In this document: positions 31,279-42,617 of the stretch, piece after piece
Layout: each line of letters starts with the position of its first letter
Position numbering within the stretch: position 1 is the first letter of the stretch
Assembly (NCBI GenBank): GCA_964034945.1
Contig: OZ035963.1
Span: 41,625,090 to 41,689,089 of the forward strand
DNA length: 64,000 nt
Direction of reading: 5' to 3'
Origin: Chrysopilus asiliformis
Lineage: Eukaryota > Arthropoda > Insecta > Diptera > Rhagionidae
Made by a program: the position numbers and the translations under genes
Notes under the pieces: model-generated
The model's database searches: none
What the model was told of the DNA's origin: nothing
What the model saw: the letters and a program-made list of their open reading frames with translations, nothing else

Positions 31279-34200
31279 GTAATCAATTCCAGTCCCATGT
31301 TAGCAAACAATCCACAACTTCAGGAACAGATGCGAACAATGATGCCACAATTTCTCCAGCAAATGCAAAATCCTGAAGTTCAGTCGATGTTGACAAATCC
31401 TCAAGCGCTAAATGCAATTTTACAAATTCAACAAGGCATGGAACAGTTACGATCAGCAGCACCTGGACTTGTTGGCTCATTGGGGATCCCACCGCCACCA
31501 GTTGGCGTCACTAGCAACGATTCAACAACAACTTCTACGACAACTATTACGGATCCGACAACCACTGGAACAAGTGATACAAATCCTTTGACTGGTGGCC
31601 CCAATCCTCAATTGTTTGCGGATTTTATGACACGAATGCTGAATGGAATGTCAACAACTGGGGGTAATAACACTAACCAGCCTCCTGAAGAAAGGTATTC
31701 GTCACAACTTGAGCAGTTAACATCTATGGGATTCGTTAATAGAGAGGCCAACTTACAAGGTAAGTGTAGCGCAGAATTGTATTGTAAATATTTCACAGTC
31801 TAGAAATCATACGCGAATTGGTATAAAAGGAGACGCGTTAGAAAAATATGCTTTCGTCTAAAAGTCGGAAAATCCGGAAATTTCCCTTGTTATACACTTT
31901 CTATTAAGTTGAAGCAAAGAATAAGTATCTGAAGAAGCGAAAGAAACCGAAATTCTCATAACCCACGTTTGAGTGAGCATATGCGATATAGAAAAAAACG
32001 TTTTAAATGTGCAGGCAAAAGGTAAGTCTCTTTCTGTCATGCACACTTAAATGGTCTCTGCAAAAAAACAAAAAATCATGGAGTTTATGCAATGTGAGAG
32101 GGTGATCCAAATGACCGAATATTTTGAGATAAAAATTCGAAAATCACATTTTTTTTTACATAAAAACTGTATTTAGTAACTATAAGCAAAGAAGGTCCAC
32201 GAGTCATTTTTAAATGAAATTTTTGTTAAAAAACTGCGTTAAGCTGTTTTTTTTTTCTTAAATTGTTGTGACATAAACAGCAGCTTATTGGCTCACCCTA
32301 AACACGAAATTTTCTCTCATCACAAACACAAACATAGTGCGGCTGGCCCCATTTGTTTACGTTTTGTTGAGGCCTTAAAGAAATCATTTTTGTAATTTTC
32401 CTAAATTTTTTGGTTTTCTTCTAAAATTGCCAATAAAAAAAAAACACTTGGCGAAAAAAACAACACTTACATCAAATTGAAATACGTCGCAACGTGAAAT
32501 CACAATTTTATGTTTTGGAATCGACATATTTACCGATAAAATTTACTAACCCAAACAGCATCGAAAAGTACGGGAACATGAGATTTGTTCTTTGCGACTT
32601 GAAAGAGTAGAAATTTACACAATCGGGATTAAAAATTTACACCTATAATTCACATCCGCGTAAAAGAAGCGAAAGAAGTGACGAGCACGATCTTTGGGGC
32701 AACATTCGCTTCATGAAAATCCTGCGGCGATAGAGCAGCATTTGATGGTTTTCGGGCCGAAATAGTGATTGGCTGTGGAGCCTGAACGTCAGTTTAATTT
32801 TGAAGAAGCGTGTGATGGAAAAAGTGACGAAACTGCTACCACTAAAGTTTCATTAAAGCTCCCCGTCTAAGAAACACCAAAAAAAAATTGATGCCTTCAG
32901 CCGCCATATTTCCCATTGACGTTTGATGAAAACGATTACGTTTCGAGAATTAAATTTCTTATTTCAGGCGAATGACTGAAGGATATTGCATAAAAAGTGG
33001 ATAGCAGACATTTTTGAAACAGCGCAATTTTATTGGCATCAAAATTTTATTGCAAAAGAAAAAATAAATTTGACCGGTAAAATAAAATTAAAGAAATTTT
33101 TCATTAAAAACTAAATAATTTGATGGCCCATTAAAATTTGTTTAAATTTCAGATCCAATATTGCCGAAAAATTTTAATGGCAATTAAAATCACGACATGC
33201 AATCGGAAGAAAAGTCCATTATAAAATAATACTCCACAAAAAGTTTCCATTAATTTATCGCCATTAGATTTTTCTTGTTCGTTTCTGTTTACGTTTTTAT
33301 TGTTCATCTCTGTTGACTCACCCAAGCTAAGTAAGAATTCGAGGGAGAAAGAAAACCCGCTCGATGATTTGTGTGATATATAATGCCGTCAGATGACGCT
33401 CGCATAAAGCTTGAGGCGACTAATTACGTCCCTGTCGTTATAATTGCGACGTAGCAAACCGCAGAAAAGTGTTCCCCACTATGTGTGTCGTTGCGCGTCT
33501 CATACGCACGACTAAGGACGTGTTTTCTACATAAATTGCTTATCGCCGTGATCTGCATGGTGACGAACTATGGGGATAAACATCATATTTGCTGCCTAAA
33601 ATGCTATTTGGGAAGTTTCCACGACACTGGAGTTTGTTTTGAACTGTCAAAGCGGTATTTGAGTAGTATTGCCAGGTGTTTTCTTTTGTAGTTGAAATTA
33701 AGCACGACAATTTAAAAGGCAATTCCTTACTATTGTGCTTTATTTTAAATACATGAAATTTGATAATTTCGGTTTCTAAAATATAACGTTCCTTTAAAAT
33801 AAATCCTTAAATTTATCTTAGGAAAAAAATTTGGCTAACTTCGATAAATCGGAAAGATTTGATAAAGATAAAAGGCACTAGCATTGATCGTGTTTGCGAA
33901 CTTCATTTCCACGAAAGAATGTTTTGTTCCGCAAATCGTCTTCGGAAAAATGCTTGTCCTGTGGTTTCATTGTCTACTACTGACATTTAAGATATCCAAA
34001 TAACACATTTTGTTTTAAATTATTGAATTCTGAAATGTGCGATTTTTCTAAAAATTGAGTAAGAGCTTCATAGAACTATAAACTAATTCATTTAATAAAC
34101 ATATTGTTGAAAGTTGTTATAAAACTAAAAGCCAAGCAATAGATTTTTATTAAATTAGTTATGGTTGCTGCATGAAGAAGGAAGAATTTAGCTGAAGGTG

Positions 34201-36141
34201 GTGTGGAAAATCACATATTAATTTATGCCTTGGTTAGATTATTTAAATTTTTTTAGCATGAATTTAGATTCAATATTTTTTAAATTTATAATTTGCCAAA
34301 TGTTCATCTGGCAACTCCCCATATGATGTTTCTCTCAATTCCGACATCTTGTCTCACATACACATTGCATTTCGTGTTCTTATGCAGACAAGACGACAGC
34401 TATACATTTATCGGACGGACTCTCCACTCATCAAAAAATTTTGTCCTTTCTTTCTCTTCTTCAGATACTTATTCTTTGGTTGAAGTGTCGCGACCTACCT
34501 GGCTGGCTATGTGTCTATCTCTGGAATCTTTGGAACCTTATATCTCCGAAACTATGCAACCTAGGAAGATGAAATGTGGTCACCTTGCGTAGTCCCGGTG
34601 ACAGTTCAATATTTTTAGTACTCCATCCTTGTAAGGATAATGGAATGTCCTGTAAGAATAACGCAAATATCCTTTTTCCCATTTTTTCCGGGGAAAAATG
34701 GAATCAGGGGGTTTTCGGGGTCGCTGATCACGAATTCGGTGTTAGATTTTCAAAATTCAAAACGGGAGGTCCTGTAAGGATTACGTAAATATCCTTTTCC
34801 CGTCTTTCCCGGGGAAAAATAGCATTAGGGGGTTTTCGGGGTCGCTGATCACGCATCCGATGTTAGATTTTCAAAACTCGAAGCGGAAAGTCCTGCGAGG
34901 ATGACATAAATATCCTTTTCCCGTTTTTCCCGGGGAAAAATGGCATTAGGGGGTTTTTGGGGTCGCTGAATCCGATTCTGACATTTAAAATTCTGTAAGG
35001 ATAATGGAATGTCCTGCAAAGATAACATGAGTTTCCTTTTGCTCAATTTTCCCGCGATCTTTTCTGGAGGTTTCTGGTAGGCTAATTCAAGACTAAAAAG
35101 TATAAAATCAAAAAAAAAACGCTTTAAAAAACAAGTTTTATAACCTTATACACTTTCAAAATACACTAAAAAGTAAAAAACAAGTTTAAAGTTTCACAAA
35201 AAATGTTTTTATAAATTGCGTGTTGTTGTGAAAATATAAAGTGTGTGACGTTGCATTTGCTCTTGAATCTGTAATAGCGGTTTTATACTGTGCAACGCAG
35301 CACACTTTATATTTTCACAACAACACGCAATTTATAAAAATATTTTTTGCCAAACTTTAAACTTGCTTTTGTTATGTTTTTTTATTGACATTCATAACTT
35401 TACAGTATTTTCCAAACACTTTAAAAGCTATGTTGTTGCTTATCTTTTGTTATCTAATCCTTGGTTAATGTTTGATACTATTAGCACAAATAAACATACC
35501 CAGATAACCAGTGCTCATAGTAGCATCTGAACCCATTCTCAACTCGTAGCCGACAGTTGTAGCTGACAAAACGCTTCTGTTGGCTCATGGCAGAGCTTGA
35601 AAGCTTTCATTGCCACTCTAAATTGAAGTCGCATGCAATGATGGTAAAGGCGAAATAGAAAAACAAACAAGTAAATCCAACATCCTATTTGATCGCCGAA
35701 AGGCACAAAGGGAAGAGGATATCTAGCAAACGATCGTAGTCGGTTCGTTTCGGCATTTTATTCTTCGTCGATGCAATGAAAGCTTTTAAGCTCTCTAAAA
35801 CAAAAGCGTTTTGTCAGCTACGACTGTAGGCTACGAGTTAAAAATGGGTTCAGATGCTACTATGGGCACTGGTTATCTGAGTATGTTTATTTGTGCTATT
35901 AGTATACGATTAGCCAATCATGAACAGTTGTTGAATAATATTTGCAGTCTGTTTCTTTCATTTATTTTTGATAAACAATTTCATAAATTTTATGTATTTT
36001 TTTATAGTAACAAAGAAATTAAATATGTTTTCATAACTATAAATTGATATTAATTTCATTTCAGCTCTGATTGCGACTTTCGGGGACATAAATGCAGCTG
36101 TTGAAAGGCTACTTGCATTAAATCAGTTGTCGCTGAGCTAA
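31279..36141 (+). CDS. Ubqn: Ubiquilin, last two exons
   Basis: Ubiquilin shuttles ubiquitylated proteins to the proteasome in the cytosol. Exon 31279-31759 encodes VINSSPMLANNPQLQEQMRT, the MMPQFLQQMQNPEVQ STI1-type repeat, LQIQQGMEQLRSAAPGLVG and a Thr/Ser-rich linker. It then starts the UBA domain (LEQLTSMGFVNREANLQ), ending CAAG|GTAAGT. Exon 36065-36141, after TTTCAG, completes the UBA: a split Ala codon, LIATFGDINAAVERLLALNQ and stop at 36139-36141. The frame joins in phase 1. The intron (31760-36064) is full of repeats. The N-terminal UBL and first STI1 repeats are not visible here and must lie upstream. An ATTAAA near 36174 could serve polyadenylation. Confidence 0.93.
31760..33821. 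other. Ubiquilin intron, first part
   Basis: Non-coding DNA between the two ubiquilin exons. I see no full mobile element here, only AT-rich sequence and short open frames without any known motif. Confidence 0.5.
33822..33990 (+). pseudogene. THAP-domain second-half exon, in the intron
   Basis: After an ATCTTAG acceptor the frame reads KKIWLTSINRKDLIKIKG, then VCELHFHERMF and NRLRKNACPVVSL, stopping at 33988-33990. W-L, C..HF and RL..NA.P are the conserved C-terminal features of a THAP zinc finger. It ends soon after, so it is a relic of a P-like or other THAP gene. No first-half exon was found nearby. Confidence 0.6.
34620..35060 (+). repeat. Minisatellite M array
   Basis: About four units with TCCTGTAAGGAT, TATCCTTTTCCCG and GGGGTCGCTGATCACG, in the same orientation as 5960-7430. 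It is followed by AGACTAAAAAG and a long hairpin, as at 15731-16890 in the opposite orientation. Confidence 0.8.
35183..35364. repeat. Long hairpin, ~63-bp arms
   Basis: Arms 35183-35245 and 35301-35364 pair (ATTGCGTGTTGTTGTGAAAA with its complement, and CACACTTTATATTTTC), around a ~55-nt loop. It sits next to an M array, as does the hairpin at 15731-15954, though the arm sequences differ. Confidence 0.8.
35499..35881. mobile_element. CCCAG-ended foldback element in a palindromic target
   Basis: CCCAGATAACCAGTGC at the left and CTCAGATAACCAGTGC (complement) at the right continue as ~115-bp inverted arms. TA occurs at 35497-35498 and 35882-35883. The flanks are mirror images: ATAGCACAAATAAACATA on one side and its complement on the other. 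The empty site would therefore be a ~46-bp palindrome centred on TA. It is 383 bp and non-coding. Confidence 0.7.
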
Positions 36142-36339
36142 CATCCATACTAAAATTTATTATGATGAAGGGACATTAAATTCCTAAATTAAAATATTAA
36201 ACAGTTTCATTTTATTTTGTTTACAAATTAAATTAAAGTTTTGCAGAATTCCACAAATTAATTTCTAAAAAAAATGGGCTTTAGAGAGTTTGAGTTTAAT
36301 GGAAAGTTACGGAAAGTGCGATTTTTTTAAACTTAAGGA

Positions 36340-37456
36340 ATTAAAATTAAATCTTTATTAAAAGCAACGTCCCGAAGTATAATATTTCAAAGAAAATGAA
36401 TGAAAATTTGGAGATGTTATATAACTGGTTATGAAGATAACAGGAAAAAAAACATTATTATTTCGTTTTTCTATACTTTAAGGCAGTGCTCCGCAACACA
36501 CTGGTGTGCCGGGAAATGATATTAGGTGTGCCACGGTAAACATTTCAAAAAGCTATTTAACCCTAGACCCGTGTACTGGGCACTGAGTGCCCAGAACGAT
36601 TTTTGAACATTAAACATATTTTTAATAAAGAATATGATGACATGCAATATATTTCTGAAAGATACTGTATGTTAGACTACAAAAAAATACAGATGTCCAA
36701 AATTGTATATCTCCGGGAGGGTTGAGACAGCTGTAAAAAAATGCGTGATATCGTGTACTTGGGCACTCAGTGCCCAACTCAGTACATTTTGTATGAAAAT
36801 TCTTTTTATTTTGACTACAGCTTTGGGTTTTTCCCCTTTTATGATTTTTCTTGTATGCAGATATTATATTGTATTGTTATATTATTTATATTGTATTGTT
36901 GTGATGTATTGCATTGTCTTTCGTGGAGTACATGATTTGTTGGAGATGTCGAGTAGCAGTATCACGAGCTTACAAGGTAGTCTATATTCTCAGTCGATTT
37001 TTGCAAATTATATTTTCCCATTATATTTCTTACTTGTTTAACGAATAAACCACATTTTTATGATTTTTAAACAAACCAGCCATACATTTTCTATTAGAAT
37101 TACATCTGGGCACTGAGTGCCCAAGTACACGATAAATGGAAGTTTTATAGTACACGGGTCTCGGGTTAATAATTCTTTCAGGAGTTTTTTTTAAATTTTT
37201 TCATTATAAATTTTTTTTACACAAATTTTTTTATATTTTCTTTTGTGGTGTGCCCCGGATTTCCAGAAAAAGAAATTGGTGTGCCGTATGCAAATAAAGG
37301 TTGCGGAGCACTGCTTTAAGGAATTAAAATTAAATCTTTATTAAAAGCAACGTCCCGAAGTATAATATTTCAAAGAAAATGAATCAAAATTTGGAGATGT
37401 TATATAACTGGTTATGAAGATAACAGGAAAAAAAACATTATTATTTCGTTTTTCTA
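36340..37456 (+). repeat. ~140-bp direct duplication flanking hAT B
   Basis: AAGGAATTAAAATTAAATCT through TTTCGTTTTTCTATAC occurs at about 36340-36475 and again at 37317-37456, separated only by the hAT B element and its CTTTAAGG duplication. The hAT sits at the joint of a tandem duplication. Confidence 0.85.
36484..37313. mobile_element. hAT MITE B with nested piggyBac-type MITE
   Basis: The same compound as 29591-30408, with duplication CTTTAAGG at 36476-36483 and 37314-37321. The nested TTAA element is 36561-37165. It lies ~340 bp 3' of the ubiquilin stop. Confidence 0.9.
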
Positions 37457-38279
37457 TACATTAACTATAATAAAGTATATTTTCTATACTTTATTGTATG
37501 GCTGGATAATATTAACTAATGTATATAGATAATCAGTTTGAATAGCACCAATGAAAAACAAATGGAATAATTATATTTAAAAAAAGGATATCTAAATGAA
37601 GCTTCTATTTGAATGCATATATACATAATTAAAATAATCTGTTTTATTTGAATGTTCAAATCTAATATTAAACATCTTGCTATCAATATTATCATAAATT
37701 TTATTGTTTAATTTTTGTGACGAGTTTTTGCTTGAAGATTTGACATTTTAGTGTGTAAATACTATGCGAAAAATAATTCATTTTTATTTTAATTCATATT
37801 AAATTTGTGTATGTAAACAAATAAAAAGGAAAGAGAAAAAACAAAAACATTTATAAAAATAATTTTGTAAGTTGTCTACCGGCCGCATTGTTTTTAACGG
37901 AAATTTCCGCCACCGGCATCGAAAGTTTTAAAGCAAAGTATAAAACGACGGATTTAATGTAACTAAATGAAGAACATCTTGCAGCTAGAAATATTAAATA
38001 TCAATGCTAGAAAGAAGATTCCATAACTGGAAAAAGTTGTGTTCTAGTTTATTTTTCAATTATTGTTCTTTTTTACTCAGGTATCAAAAGAGGAATCATG
38101 ATTTGGTTTAAAAATATTACAATTAACGAAAAAAGACACAGATATTACAACAATGAACAAAAAAAGACAAAAAGTTCAAAGATGTATAACCAAACAGTTT
38201 AGATATAGGAAGCCTTCAAAAAATTTTCTCCGACCGGAAAAATCTGCGATGCCAGCTGTGTCCATATAAGCCTACTAGA
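37457..38279. other. Non-coding sequence 3' of ubiquilin
   Basis: Strongly AT-rich; no gene or element recognised. Confidence 0.4.
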
Positions 38280-38480
38280 TGCATAGAAGGTATGAAACTA
38301 GACCAGCCTTGCTAAGCAATGAATATGAACACTTATCCATCGATTCTTCATGCTGCCCATTTTTTTCTAGCTGATACGCCAAATGCATACATACACAAGA
38401 AACACATAATCTGTTTTAGTTTGCCGTATAATCCTATCTGCTTCCACTTGTAATCCAGTAAAATTAGAATTTAACCTCTA
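38280..38480 (+). repeat. Repeat shared with 62400-62580
   Basis: Both places contain ATCGATTCTTCATGCT, then AATAATCTGTTT/CATAATCTGTTT and TCTGCTTCCACTTGT in the same order and spacing. It is a diverged dispersed repeat of unknown class. Confidence 0.5.
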
Positions 38481-39039
38481 AATAAATCCTAGTTAACTGG
38501 ATTTTTACACATACCTTTATTTTGACATAACAAAGTCCCAAAAGTCCATTTAAAAATTGCGCCGGCGCACTATGGGGCCAAAGTGCCATTCGGCGGCCAA
38601 AAATCCATGACATTTGAACGGATCAATATTTTTAAATGGGTTTTTTTTTGTTGGCTAGATAAAACTCCAAGCTTTTTTTTTCTCACAATCAGATCACCCC
38701 TTGCCCTCCTCTACCGATCTGCATTTGGAATCAAAAATTACCGAAATCTCGAGAACGGTTGGTCGTACAGAAAACATCATTAATGACGACAATATTTAGA
38801 ATGCCCTTTTACATATATCGTCAGTACAAATCGAATAGGAGCAACTTTCATACCCTATATGATGAAATAATCAAAACTATAATATTTGTTGTAATATTTT
38901 TTTGGTTTTGTTTTAAAGTTGTTTTTTAAATGTTATAAAAAAATATAGTATTTTTAAAGACAACTTTTTTTAATACGATTATTTTAATACAATTTGATAC
39001 AAATATACATGGCTAAAATTACATTAAGTTGAGGAAAAA

Positions 39040-39297
39040 TTATATTCTAATGTCTTCATCTACGTCGAATTTTAACAATTGTAGGATTTCTTGATCTTCC
39101 TTGTCATCCAATTCATCTCTTGCATTTGTCCATTTAAAACGCAGAGAAGCCAAAAATGGATCTGACGATAGAAGTAATATATTCATCAAATCTTCGGTTT
39201 GGTTGATTCTATCGTTTTTTCTAGTGTTGGTTAGTCGAAAATATCTGCAGTCTTTATTTTTCGATTCCTGAGCTTCTTCTGAAAGCTCCCCAAGTGG
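39040..39297 (-). pseudogene. Arthropod multi-copy protein, C-terminal fragment
   Basis: An open 85-codon frame without its own ATG: PLGELSEEAQESKNKDCRYF, LTNTRKNDRINQTEDLMNIL, LLSSDPFLASLRFKW, then an acidic end and stop at 39040-39042. It is homologous to 22223-22568. Two in-frame stops sit directly upstream (39298-39303). Unlike the other copy this stretch has no frameshift. It lies inside the CACTA-ended element. Confidence 0.6.
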
Positions 39298-39718
39298 TTA
39301 TCAGCTTGCCACGGAATTTTTCTGAATAATTGTAATAAAAAACTTAAATTCTTAGTGTAGGCTCGTCAACACAAGTTTTTTACAATTAATGGTAAATTTC
39401 TTAATATTCTGCGGTAACATATACATATGTATATCTAAGATATTGATTTTGATTGCCCTAATTATTATAATAAGATTATCAGTTCTAAACGGTTTTACTG
39501 TCAAGAAGGGTGACATTCAATGGTTTCACTGTATGCTGGTATGGAAAATATTCCGCTTTAATGTATATTAAAAGTAATTAAAACAATTTCCTAGCATATT
39601 AGACGAAAAATATTTGTCCTTTGTTGCGACAAAGTAAGAAATTAAAAAAAAAATAATATGTAAGAAATGAGACTTTTGTTTACGGCACGTAGTAGCAGAT
39701 GAAATATAGATGTTTCGA

Positions 39719-40122
39719 AAGGTCCGTCTGTCTGTCTGTGGCGCGGATTGCGGGCGCACGGATTGAGCTAGAGACTTGAAATTTTGCGCAGATCCGTTTT
39801 TTGTAAAATGCGAGGCTAAGCTCGTTAATGGGCAAAAATGGACCATTAGGGGGGGTGCCCCCCATACGAACGAAAACGTTTTTTTGTGAATATCTCAAAA
39901 ACGGTGCATCTTATCAAAAAAGTCCAAGAACGAAAGTAATTTAGGATATGATTCTATATAAAACTTCCATACATCAAAATCCGATTGGAATAAATTTTAA
40001 AAAATCTTATTGGAAAGTTTGACTTCAAAGTGGAATTTTGGTACAACTGTTCGAATTTTGATACGAATATCACCATACGGGTTTTCAATAATTGCCAGAT
40101 TGGCAATTATAGCTTTTGTTAT
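39719..40122 (-). repeat. Dispersed repeat R1, reversed
   Basis: On the minus strand it reads from ACATAACAAAAGCTATAATT to the GCGCCACAGACAGACAGACG tract. The right end is missing. Confidence 0.75.
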
Positions 40123-40384
40123 GTTTTTGATGATAAAATCGATTTTTCTGTACTAAGTGACTTAATAAAGTTAAAAAAATTTGTTGAAAATTCGAAAATT
40201 GAAAAAAACTGAATTTTTGCCAACTTTGACCCCATGGCGTTTGGAAATTACTTGCCACAGGAGTGTCCTTTTGGATTTCTAGGTTCCCAAGTATTCCCAC
40301 CGCAATGACATAACCGAAATCCTTCAAAGGCAGAACTCAAAATTTGTATTTTTGGCCGCCGAATGGCACTTTGGCCCCATAGTG

Positions 40385-40839
40385 CGGCGTCGTGAATTAT
40401 TCAAGGTCAAAGGTCCCAAAACTGAATTTTTTACGTGTATCTCACTTTGTACGGATTGTACATATTTTTGAGGTTCAGATGAATTAATCACAATAAAATT
40501 CTCTACAAAAAAGGTTAAATGCAATTTTCTTGTAGAACAAACAGTTTTCGAGATACAAGTCGTCAAACTATGCGTCGCACAGAGAAATTGCAATTATTCA
40601 AGGTCGAAAGTCAAAAAAATCGTAAATATCTCGCTTTATATAGCCTGTACGCATTTTTTGAGTTCAGATGAATTGCTTTGAATAAATTTTTTTGTAGGGC
40701 CAATAGTTTTCGAGATAGAAGTCGAGAAACTGTGAACTGTATATTCGTTTCCCCACCACCATTGAGGTAGAATGCAAGGCGCGTTTTTTACATGGTTTCC
40801 CCATTAGGCCTAATCCATAATTTTTCCACCTTCATTCAT
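40385..40839. other. Non-coding spacer with a diverged direct repeat
   Basis: AATTATTCAAGGTC occurs at about 40395 and AATTATTCAAGGTC at about 40591, each followed by CTCRCTTT and GAGTTCAGATGAATT-like text. This is a diverged ~195-bp tandem repeat. No coding content. Confidence 0.45.
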
Positions 40840-41153
40840 TTATTCTTCTCTTTCTGCTCCTTCTTGCTCTTGTTGCTCTTCATCTTCGATATAGGTATCA
40901 ACTTCACTTACATTTAATGTTAACGCACGAATAAGATCGAGTTAATCATCGACTTCGTTTAAGTTGTCAAAGGATTCAGTGATATCACAAGAAGCAGGAT
41001 TTAAACATGATTGACCCGGACAAAAGCCACAAACGATGGAGCACGGTAATCCAATTTTTCTGCATCCACAATTGGAATCACAACCTTTTGTACAGTTGCA
41101 AAAAACGGAATTCAGGAGTTCATACGGTGCTGGTGGAAGTAATGTACTAACTG
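40840..41153 (-). pseudogene. CXC-motif (Cys-rich) terminal exon with a premature stop
   Basis: After a TTTTTTGCAG acceptor (minus strand, ~41154) the frame reads TLLPPAPYELLNSVFCNCTK, then GCDSNCGCRKIGLPCSIVC and CPGQSCLN. This Cys spacing resembles CXC/tesmin-type motifs seen in repetitive arthropod proteins. A TAA at 40940-40942 interrupts, but the same frame stays open for 33 more codons, ending in an acidic EDEEQQEQEGAEREE tail. That suggests a nonsense mutation in a longer exon. Upstream exons were not found. Confidence 0.5.
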
Positions 41154-41244
41154 GCTGCAAAAAATTGTTGTTAAATAAAAAAACAAAATTTTTTTTTTAA
41201 ATGTCAATTTATCAAATTAATGTTTTAATGAAAATATTTAAATT

Positions 41245-41330
41245 TTCCGATTGTAATTCGGAAATTTCATAAAATTTTTTCATTATCAAGCTATTCTTAA
41301 TGTAAAGTAAAACAATTGAGAATGTGCCAT
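41245..41330 (+). repeat. Repeat shared with 62908-63010
   Basis: TTCCGATTGTAATTCGGAAA, then TTTTTCATTATCAA and AGTAAAACAATT, are common to both places, with AAAAAGAGCTT further on. The contained TTCCGATTGTAATTCGGAA is itself a short inverted repeat. Confidence 0.6.
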
Positions 41331-42617
41331 AAAAATATCAAAAAGAGCTTACAACAAAGTTTGGGCTTAGCTTGGAGAGCTTTCAAAGCTCTGTCGACTC
41401 TGAACTAGACAAACAAATGATCTGTCATTCATTTTTTTTATTTAAAAAATGTAATTATGAAAATAATTTCGCAATTAACCGAGATAAGAAATCTTTTAGA
41501 AGTAAAAGTAAATAGATGCAATGAGAAAAATACCATATTTTCTGAGTTATCAGCATTATTTTCAGATCAGTAACAATGTTTTGTTTACAAATTAAAGTTT
41601 TGCAGAATTCCACAACAAAATACAATTCAGGTTTCACATTTTATTAATCAAGATGCATTAGAAGTGTTCAGGTGGATATTCCAACAAAGTAATTGCAATC
41701 TAATTTTATTCTGGTGAAAATTTGTGCCGCTGATTAAATATATTCATCTATTTTTCATAGTTGTAGTGTTCTAATGCAGGAAAAAAACGAAAGTGACAAT
41801 CCATTTTAACCTTAAAACCCCGATTTGTACCTATTGGCAAACTTAGGAAGCTCAACCTCGCCAGTATAGTCAAAATTGCTCTTGCGTTTTACTTGGTAAT
41901 GAGAGACGTGCAGCTGCAAAAATCCCCGAGTACTTGACATTGATTTTTGTATGGGTTGGGAACGCAGTTAATAGCTCTCTCGGAAATTTCAAAGTGCCTT
42001 AAACGAAAGCACTTTAAAATGGGTTCAGAATGCACTTTTAACTAGGAATGTGCTGTGAAATAATTGCCGGTAATTTTTTCACTGATATCTAAATGTAGGA
42101 ATCGCAGGTGACTACTTCAAATAAAAAATATCGATGATTAAAATCACAGGGCTGTTCCTCTGTGATTGCGAAGCGATATTAAAGAAGCATCATGTGATTA
42201 GTTATTAGTTCCTTAAACTGACGCAATGTTGCGCATTATAGTTATTAGTTCCTAAACGCATATTGAGTGGCAATGTTGTGTATTGAGTGGCATAAAGACT
42301 TTCGCTGCCCAGCGTCGCTATATGCAAGACATTGCTTATAAATTATTGTATACGCGTATTGGACACTTATCACTGTCCGGACACAAGACTAACTATTTGT
42401 ATAAAGTATGCAATACCTGTATGCTATAATGTATGCAATACAATAGATGGCGCTGACGGCGTTTTGTTTAAATTTGTTCCTGCATGGGATAAAAAAAGGT
42501 TTTAGTCTAATTAAAAACAAAATACGATTTAAAAAAAAAAATTTAAATATTTGTACATGTTTTTTTTATTCCTTTAAGTCTTATTATATCACCAATACAT
42601 GTTTTTATAGTCTTATA
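41331..42617. other. Non-coding spacer
   Basis: No gene recognised. Short duplicated phrases (AGTTATTAGTTCC twice near 42200-42250; GTATGCAATAC twice near 42410-42440) are the only structure I see. Confidence 0.4.

Larger units (their letters stand above)
38568..40384. mobile_element. CACTA-ended transposon
   Basis: The ends are CACTATGGGGCCAAAGTGCC and its complement, with inverted similarity running ~37 bp. CGGCG occurs at 38563-38567 and 40385-40389. The CACTA terminus fits the EnSpm/CACTA superfamily, but 5 bp is longer than its usual 2-4 bp duplication. Inside are a minus-strand protein fragment (39040-39297) and a reversed R1 (39719-40122). 1817 bp. Confidence 0.65.

Noticed and set aside
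33485..33722. Possible first half of the THAP exon at 33822
   Set aside because: The cysteines there do not have the C..C spacing and FP motif of a THAP N-terminal half.
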